Shown here: positions 57,517 through 64,000 of the stretch, piece by piece
How positions within the stretch are numbered: position 1 is the stretch's first letter
Layout: each line of letters begins with the position of its first letter
Assembly: GCA_021234155.1 (NCBI GenBank)
Contig: JAJEKV010000019.1
Location: 19,529,359-19,593,358, forward strand
DNA: 64,000 nt
Origin: Isoetes taiwanensis
Taxonomy: Eukaryota > Streptophyta > Lycopodiopsida > Isoetales > Isoetaceae
Direction: 5' to 3'
Program-made: the position numbers and the translations under genes
Notes under the pieces: model-generated
The model's input: the letters and a program-made list of their open reading frames with translations, nothing else
Told to the model about the DNA's origin: nothing
Databases searched by the model: none

Positions 57517-59139
57517 TGTGACACTCTCTGAAACCATACGATGCTCCCATCGTACAAATACGGGAAATTCCCCTCCCACTGCGACTACATCACCATGGAA
57601 AGGCCCTACGGCTAACTCGGAGCCCTTCCGTTATCTTGTGACCTGGGGAGGCTGTCTTTGATCCTGTGCAGGTAACACCTCAGATACATGGTGGTTATCC
57701 AGTGCAGGTGGAATGCGCTGACCGCTTTGGATGGCCAAATGTCCTGGTGAAGGATACAGAGGTGTCATCCATCCTACGCTTTCTATGGGAATCATATACA
57801 GGGGAAGCTTATATACATATTAGCACCTAGCAACCATAATATACCACCACGAAGGGTGGTCCATCCATCCTCCATATAAGCGACAATATAATGCCAATAT
57901 AACATAAGAAATGCACCATAAATAAGGGCTCTACCCCGTGCTCAGGCTCAAGGGGGTCGACTGACGGTCAAGGCCTTCGGACAACAATAGACAGAAGTGT
58001 TACATGACGTTGCCTGGCATAGAACAATGGCTAGGGTAGTCCACTCCATCCACCCCTCCTGTGCACACTTTGCAGATAGGCTGAAACATGCTATGCCGTG
58101 GTTGTAGCCTTCCGGAGACATACTCTCATGGAATCACCCTATCAGACTACTCCAAGTTACATCTCACTAGTCCGTTGAGGCAGGAAAGGGATGAATTCCC
58201 TCCAGAGCATGATGGTTACATGGGCATACTAGAGGATCGTGGCACCACTGGCACACACGCATCCGTACCCGACTTAACCCCCCTAAATCTAAAGGTTGGC
58301 TCACAGCGCCTGTTCGAGTTAAGGACGCTCCAATGGCCATATCCTATAACCCAGGGGGTGTCAGACCCATACCTGTCCCTTTCAGTGACTGACTATAAGC
58401 CTAGAACACTATAGAAATCTTGTAGTCACGCTAGGCAAGATCCCACTTCTGTTTCACCAGCATACCCGTTATCTGGTGCTGAATCACGACATAGCATCTA
58501 CAGCCAGGTGGGCTCTTGTGCACATGCCGCATTTACTGGGTCTTAAGGGTTCTAGCTAGAAACATTCTACTACTACTGAGCTTTTCGGGTCTCTACCCAC
58601 CCTTAATCCCAAACATCTAGGAGGAACAGAGAGAGAACATAATCATAAACAAAACATCCATCATCGTTTTAATAGCACATAAAAAAGAATTTAACCATCC
58701 ATCTAGTCATACAAGGGTTAGCTAAAATGCAACTATCTAAAGGCTAACCGGTCTCTTGGCTAGAGCCATTATCTCAAAAGGTTTCCATTTTTCAGGTCAG
58801 GGTACAATGGCGAGTAGCTCCTCCCTTATTCAATTCTTCCCAAATTGATTTTGGGGCACAATTGGGGGTAGGGACCCAACTTGCCCCCTAATCTTAGTAG
58901 TCTCCCCTGGCCAATCGAATTGGGCCAGGTAGCTCTCCCTAATTAGCTTACATTTACTAAATTAATAACATTAATTAGTCTAACTAGCTTAATTAACTTA
59001 TTAACAATTTAGCATAGCTAACAAAGGCCTTTTTAGATTAGCTCAAGTTATCCCCTAATGACCCATAAGGGTCTAATTATACTCTGGTGATGTGTCATAA
59101 TATTTATACGTATACCGTATAATTACATGGAATGTCACA
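57517..59139 (-). repeat. 5' LTR of the nested retroelement (copy D)
   Basis: A 1,623-bp LTR with matching inverted edges: TGTGACACTCTC at 57,517 and AATGTCACA ending at 59,139. It is the best-preserved LTR in the window and the reference for the other copies. The five bases outside the pair (ATTGC before 52,769 and AGTGG after 59,139) do not form a clean target duplication. A small insertion or rearrangement near 57,630-57,720 is absent from copy C. Confidence 0.9.
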
Positions 59140-59283
59140 AGTGGAGGCATGATACCACCAGCCACACGTAGACCTCCTGGACATCCAAAACCTAAATGCA
59201 TGCGCACAGGAGAAGAAGATGTAGAGAAGAGGAATATCTTTATAGAAGGTGTAATGGGAGAGACACAATGCATGCAGTTGTAG
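59140..59283 (+). pseudogene. MULE transposase C-terminal fragment
   Basis: ATG at 59,149 opens MIPPATRRPPGHPKPK followed by RTGEEDVEKR, the basic proline-rich hinge (RRPPGRPKKxR) that precedes the CCHC zinc knuckle of MULE transposases. The knuckle itself appears in another frame, RRCNGRDTMHA at 59,244-59,276, with its later ligands lost, so at least one frameshift has occurred. Upstream coding sequence is cut off by the LTR at 59,139. The stretch 52,712-52,768 on the other side may carry the preceding residues. The family moves DNA by cut-and-paste, but this copy cannot. Confidence 0.75.
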
Positions 59284-59359
59284 GGCTCCAATTCAGTGAT
59301 GATTGTGACTTCTGTAATATCTTTGTTGAATTTAAATTTCTATTCTTGAGGCATTTCAT

Positions 59360-59690
59360 ATAAATTTAGGATAAGTATATAAAGGCGTTCTGGTAATTAA
59401 GTTTGGTATGTAGGGGGTATTTTGGTAATTAAGCTTGGTGTGTAGGGCATTTTGGTGATTTCGTGTAGATTTATTAAAATTGGTATGTAATGGCATTGTG
59501 GTAATTAAGTTTGGTGTGTAGGGGTATTTTGGTAATTAAATTTGATGTGTAGGGGCAAATTGGTAATTTGTTTGTTTGTTTATTTTATACAGTGTATTTA
59601 TTTGAGCCAGGGGCATTTTGGTAATTTTGAAACTCATAAGGGCATTTTAGTAATTACATAAACTCATAGGGGTTTTTTGGTAGTTTTCTC
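59360..59690 (-). repeat. right terminal inverted repeat of the MULE
   Basis: Its complement starts GAGAAAACTACCAAAAAACC and follows the left end closely. It is somewhat longer than the left end because it carries more TTTGGTAATTAAGTTTGGTG-type units. 59,284-59,359 between it and the transposase tail is AT-rich. Confidence 0.85.
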
Positions 59691-59971
59691 AAAAAAAAAA
59701 ATGCATGTATCCAATCCACCTTGAATAATAGAAAGATCATAGGCTAATTGTCGCAGATGATTGTATTCTCGTATGGGGTCAAATATATATCTCAATGTCT
59801 TTGTTTAGTAAAATAAAGTGAGTAGATTAGTGGATAGTTAAAGTGATCTCTGTACAAGCACATACATGTTACATGGAAACTATAATCTAGTGATTCTAGT
59901 ATCACTCATATATAATGCAGTCTCTTTTTCTGTTTGACACCCTATTTGTTTGAAATAATTTGTTTGAGCAG

Positions 59972-60081
59972 CCCTCCAATCGACACCTGAGTGGCCCAAT
60001 AAATGTCTCGAAAGTCTGTTTTCTCACCCTCCAATCGACACCTGGATGGTCCAATAAATGCTTGGAAAGGCTGTTTCCTTA
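59972..60081. repeat. 55-bp direct duplication
   Basis: CCCTCCAATCGACACCTG begins at 59,972 and again at 60,027, with GAGTGGCC against GATGGTCC and other small differences. It lies in the probable 3' flank of the minus-strand gene at 60,191. Confidence 0.85.
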
Positions 60082-60190
60082 GAATCCAAATACTGACATT
60101 ATGTAGATTCAATGCGGATTTAGGGGATTCTCGCATGGACCTTCCCATTTCTTGCTCTGCAAGCAAGTTGCCATGGCAGATCTTCGCAAC

Positions 60191-60697
60191 TTAATCTCCA
60201 AAAGGGGCAAAAGCAGGGGATTCGATTTCTGGCTTGGGAGTGACTAAATCAACCTGAATACCCTGCAAAGGCGCTGGATTCTCAACTATTTCGATCTTAA
60301 ACTTCTTTGAAGTAGGCTTCTCTTCCTTATTATCCAACGAAGATTTCTCCCAAGCCTCCCATTCTTCCAGAACACAGTCTGAGCTCAAATCGTCCTGGAA
60401 AATGGAATCTAGCGATGGATAACAAGGAGAATAATAATCAATCCATTGATTGGAGGAGCCAAGCTTTGGAACATCAAGATTCCATGCCGGATCTGATTAG
60501 TAGATAACACCCTTACACATGGTGGGGATCCAACTTATAAGCTAGAAAATCGATTGAAAGCGTAGAAAGAGATCGGATTGGATTTAAAGCTTGGAGTGGA
60601 CCAACTGAATTAGAATACGAAAACGAAGATCCTAGAAACGAGGAGAAGTATATGAAGAGGGAGTCATACCGGCACTTTGGATCCCTCTGCTCTGCAT
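60191..60697 (-). CDS. small two-exon gene, 109-residue acidic protein, unrecognised
   Basis: Exon 1 runs 60,697-60,670 (ATG, MQSRGIQSA plus one base). A GTATGA donor and a CTAATCAG acceptor bound an intron of 177 bp. Exon 2 runs 60,492-60,191 to TAA. The split codon restores GAT, and the total is 330 bp, exactly 110 codons with the stop. The protein has an aromatic N-terminal part (WNLDVPKLG, WIDYYSPCYPSLDSIF), an acidic stretch with WEAW, a short basic patch (TSKKFK) and a proline-rich tail ending APFGD. It has no signal peptide or membrane segment. I do not recognise the family. Composition suggests a small nuclear or adaptor protein, but that is only a guess. The exact splice arithmetic and absence of stops argue for a real gene; a chance open frame remains possible. 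Confidence 0.6.
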
Positions 60698-60707
60698 GGT
60701 GTGAACT

Positions 60708-60776
60708 TCAAATCTTCTCTCGGATTCTTGCCAGCAAGACTGGCTTTTGTACAGATTCGGCTTCATCTAGTGGCAT
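60708..60776 (-). promoter_or_regulatory. upstream ORF of 22 codons before the small gene
   Basis: ATG at 60,776 opens MPLDEAESVQKPVLLARIRE and closes with TGA at 60,708, ten bases before the main ATG at 60,697. If the transcript starts further up, this uORF would lower or condition translation of the main frame. Confidence 0.4.
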
Positions 60777-61310
60777 GTGTGCAACAAAGTCCTAGGATTG
60801 AATCAAAAAATCAGGTTCAAATTAAAAAGTCCCGGTCCACATGAAATACAATAGGATATACGACCGGTCCAAAAAATGGCGTATAAGGATTTGGGCCGGT
60901 TGAAGCCATAGTCCTAAGATTTTTTCCTGTTATTTGTTGCACTAGTAGGATTTTTTTATTAAGCTACTTATGTATATAGGGAATGCCAATAATATATTTA
61001 TGATTATGCACCTACATACATTATTGAATGACATTCAACAATCACCTCCTAAACATTTGATTTCATCATAATACAATGCATGCAGTACAAAGTAATTTTT
61101 TTTGTTTTTAAAAGTAATTTTTTGATTCTTTTGCAAATCTTTGTTAAAGGAAATGTTCCTACTGAATTTTGTAGCAGAAGGGCCAATCCGGTTCAAATTA
61201 ATATAATCCTAATGGTTTTGTGAACTTAAGGCTTTTTCCCTATTTGAAAAAAAAGGTTTGTTATACACTGTTACATCTGAAGCCGTAGAATATCTCAATC
61301 CACAGCTTCA
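60777..61310. other. AT-rich intergenic, promoter side of both neighbours
   Basis: Divergent position between the minus-strand small gene and the LysM relic. No clear TATA box or motif cluster was seen. CCGGTCC words recur at 60,834 and 60,882. Confidence 0.4.
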
Positions 61311-61862
61311 GTGTCGAATTTGAACAGATCGGCTTCACCATCCCTTCTTCTGCCCACATCTGCATTATTCCTTTCAATATTATGCTTTGCACTTCCCTTT
61401 TATGCTTGTTGTTCTTGCATTCCAATAGATGTATGTTCCACAGCTCTTTTGATTTGTAACCTCACCACAGGCGATAGTATTAACAATCTTACCCAGCGTT
61501 TTAGTACTAACTAATATGAGATAACAAAGTAAAATAATATTTCTAATGTCAATTCCATTGAGGCTAGTACCAATCTCAGGATTCCCCTCCAGTGCAATTG
61601 CCTATAAAATGGTATTTTAAGACATTGGTTTGCATATACATTTCTTGTTGACGACACACTGGATAAAGTTGCCAATACATTGTTTCAAGATTATTCAAGG
61701 CCTAATTGGATTGCTGAAGCTTCTGGAGTTATTGGGAACAACGTTGACAATGGGCAGACTGTCGTCATTTGCTCATGTGGAGACCCAACCATTAATTCTA
61801 GCTATGGACTTTTTGCCACATATGTCATCATATCCAGTAACACACTTTATCTAAAGAAGTAA
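61311..61862 (+). pseudogene. LysM-domain protein (LYM/CEBiP-type) pseudogene
   Basis: The order is: a hydrophobic signal-like segment (ALFLSILCFALPFYACC); a cysteine-rich start with CSTALLICNLTTGDSINNL and QRFSTN, typical of the first LysM; then LRIPLQCNC after a stop and frame change; and VANTLFQDYSRPNWIAEASG with VIGNNVDNGQTVVI (about 61,664-61,765) and INSSYGLFATYVI. Plant LysM ectodomain proteins of this kind bind chitin or peptidoglycan at the cell surface and partner with LysM kinases. Here the first codon is GTG, there are stops at about 61,512 and 61,602, frames shift, and the C-terminal half with its GPI signal is not found. The CxC spacing of the second LysM is also altered. It is a recent-looking but broken copy. 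Confidence 0.75.
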
Positions 61863-62940
61863 AAAATCGAGTATTATGCAATATTGTCAATAGATAAATG
61901 TGCACAATTATAGTGGAAACAATGTAAATCTTGAAACAACTTGTGGAAAGTGCTATCGTGTTAGTGTTTTAACAATTACAGATCCATGTGATTCTGATAT
62001 CATTAAATCTATGAGAGAATGATGAGATGATTTTCTTTTGGCATAAATTTAGATTAGTGGCATCCAGATGCATGGAAAGCTTAAACCAAGGAATCATTTG
62101 TATTATCCATCAGCAAGATAAGAAGGATGGATTTTCACCTCCAATCTGCCCAAGCTTTTTTGGATTCATCAAAAGATTTTGGCTCCTCATTTCAGTTATT
62201 TGTTTTTGCAAGATCCAGGATTGTTTTTGTTTTTGCAGGCAAAATCCAGTGGCCATTGTTTGGTATGTGTCTTGCTTAAGCAGAAGGGACACCTCTGTTT
62301 CTTCTTATTCCGTTCTTTTGAGATAAGGTGAGCTCTATGCATTTGTTTTATTTGCCACATTCTACATATCTAAAGCTTAGATTTGGTGCAGCAATAGTAT
62401 GGCTTAGCATGATAATGCAGTCTATGCTGTCATATGGATAAGACAAAACAATAATTTGAATGAGATTTTAACCCTAAGCCAAAGGATTTGCTTTTGCATA
62501 TATATTGTTGTAGTACTTGCGGCTATATACTTTAACCCCCTATTTAATATTGGACATTCGCATATAGTACCATTGAGAGCGAGGGCATAAGAGGGCAAGC
62601 GCTCTCGAAACGTCATTAAGACGTCTACGGGGTCAAGTGGCCTATGCTCGATGGCCCACCAAAATAAATCACGATGGAGCCAAGCTAGGCTGGCCCATGC
62701 AACGTAATGAACACCTCATTATAACCCTACACTAGCAAAGGAACAAGACAAAGGGATGGCAAGTACGTACTCATCGAAAGGTAAGCGCAAATTAAAATGT
62801 GCAGCATGAATCTTATATAGAAAATGGCGGGGCCGCAAAATGAAAAGCATGTGGTCGCGCACCTTGTCGTTGCGTCCTCACCTCGCGGTTGCAATTGTGG
62901 CTGCATGCCACTGCCAGGCATACCTCTAAGACCGCATGTA

Positions 62941-62979
62941 GCATGTTCTATTTGGTTGGTGGAACTAAATAGAACATGC
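62941..62979. repeat. perfect 13-bp inverted repeat (hairpin)
   Basis: GCATGTTCTATTT and AAATAGAACATGC are exact complements around a 13-base loop. The flanks do not extend the stem and there is no T-run, so it is not a typical pol III end. Confidence 0.9.
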
Positions 62980-63447
62980 GGAGTTAGCGAAAACATTATG
63001 ATTTGGATTAAAAAACCTCGCCCTTTTTGGGTTTCAAGAAAAACCGTGACCATAATGGGATCACTAAATTGGGCTTCATGTCCATCGACCTTGTTGGCTT
63101 GGGCTGCCATAGGCCATAAAAGAGTACACCATCATGTCGATTGACCTTGTTGGGTTGAAGGTACAAAACAGAATTTAAGAAATGTAACGCATGCTAGAAA
63201 AGAAAGAGAAGTTTATTGAAGGTCTTGTCCGCATGTGTTTTTGTTGTGTTGCAAGGCCTAGATCTCCAGTTTTTGTGAAGTTTTTCGAGGTCTTTGACTA
63301 CGCTGCACTATTGTATAAATAATAGCTTGGCAAATGGTGGTTGTCGCATTCGTTATACAGGAATTGATGCCCATTCCGCCATTGTATTATTGTTTCTAGA
63401 AATCTTGTGGTAAGTTTAAACATCGTTGTTTTTCAACGCTATTCATT

Positions 63448-63635
63448 CTCTAAGAAATCTTTCAAAGGAGAGCTATTGGTATACATCAGCAATGGATTAG
63501 TATTCTTGATATTGATACTCAATTTCTGGACTCAAAACATCCTCTAAGAAATTTTTCAAAAGCAGAGCTATTAGTATACATCAGCAATGGATTAGCATCC
63601 TTGATATTGATACTCAATTTTTGGACTCAAATAGA
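63448..63635. repeat. 94-bp direct duplication
   Basis: CTCTAAGAAAT through CAATTTCTGGACTCAAA recurs from 63,542 with a handful of substitutions. Confidence 0.9.
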
Positions 63636-64000
63636 TGGCATCCTCTGCTTTTGTAGGATTGAACTAACCCAATTGTTGGGTTCAGGTATTGTTGTAGACA
63701 AAGTTGTAAGCAGAATTGTTGTGGAGCTGTAAGCAGTATTGCTTGAGTTGTACCAATATGTTTACTGTTCTCCTGTGTGATTTCGTAATTTCTTGGATGT
63801 GTTATAAAAAGGCTTCTTTAAACAATGAGATTGCCAACACATGGCAGATATCATTTTCCTTTTTTTAGATGCTTACTATAACCAGTCATATAGCACAATT
63901 TGGAAGCCTTCTAAAATGATAACCTCCAAGCTTTACCACTTTAGGTACACCCATATATACAAAACACAGTATCAATTAAAGGCAGCTCAACTATCTATCA

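Larger units (their letters stand above)
52446..59690 (+). mobile_element. Mutator-like element remnant with nested LTR retroelement
   Basis: The ends at 52,446-52,700 and about 59,360-59,690 are inverted copies of each other. Next to the right end lies the tail of a MULE transposase (59,140-59,283). The flanks TAAAAAAAG (52,437-52,445) and AAAAAAAAA (59,691-59,699) could be a 9-bp target duplication, but the A-rich sequence makes that uncertain. Without the retroelement at 52,769-59,139 the MULE is under 1 kb, so it was an internally deleted copy before or after invasion. Confidence 0.75.
61863..64000. other. no supported gene; small repeats to window end
   Basis: Just after the LysM relic, 61,918-62,010 reads [18 protein letters not shown], which may be more of a secreted Cys-rich protein or chance. 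The frames at 62,727-63,110 (minus) and 62,824-63,144 (plus) overlap on opposite strands and are unrecognised. A perfect hairpin lies at 62,941-62,979 and a direct duplication at 63,448-63,635. Confidence 0.4.

Noticed and set aside
61918-62010. Barwin-like TTCGKCYRV motif after the LysM relic
   Set aside because: Too short, with no tryptophan or cysteine framework around it. Kept only as a remark.

Overview
The window looks like nuclear DNA of a land plant with a large, repeat-rich genome. It has spliced genes of plant-specific families (an AIRP2-type RING E3 ligase and a LysM-protein relic), chromodomain Ty3/Gypsy retroelements primed by initiator tRNA-Met, plant-type LINEs, a tRNA-derived SINE, and MULE and hAT relics. 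There are no operons, bacterial genes or CRISPR arrays. A gymnosperm or fern-like genome is possible from the density of old repeats, but the sequence does not settle the species. Almost every open frame is short and broken. All boundaries below were read by eye.

Layout. 1-3,088: LINE reverse-transcriptase relic and unrecognised decayed sequence. 3,089-14,215: a minus-strand chromovirus (element A) whose LTR is split by a 7.6-kb insertion (4,292-11,918). 16,122-21,225: two 1.4-1.5-kb arrays of a roughly 20-bp motif in opposite orientations around a 2.2-kb spacer. 21,970-29,886: a second minus-strand chromovirus (element B) with one LTR and a decayed integrase and chromodomain. 29,887-31,600: dispersed repeats, including one copy of a repeat with a PPR-like tail. 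31,661-33,804: the clearest gene, a five-exon AIRP2-like RING ligase with a cluster of ABRE/G-box palindromes upstream. 33,805-38,900: tandem duplications, a duplicated SINE unit and a TCTAGAA/AATCTA-rich minisatellite. 38,977-41,705: hAT transposase and LINE relics. 41,780-52,440: tandem repeats and low-information sequence. 52,446-59,690: a MULE remnant with inverted ends and a transposase tail, invaded by a third minus-strand LTR element (52,769-59,139). 60,191-60,776: a small intact two-exon minus-strand gene with an upstream ORF. 61,311-61,862: a LysM-protein pseudogene. The last 2 kb hold only small repeats.

Functionally, only two genes look intact: the RING ligase, whose Arabidopsis relatives act in abscisic-acid signalling, and the unrecognised 109-codon gene. 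The rest is a record of nested transposition. No new multi-gene system is visible. The most unusual structure is the pair of opposed arrays at 16-21 kb.
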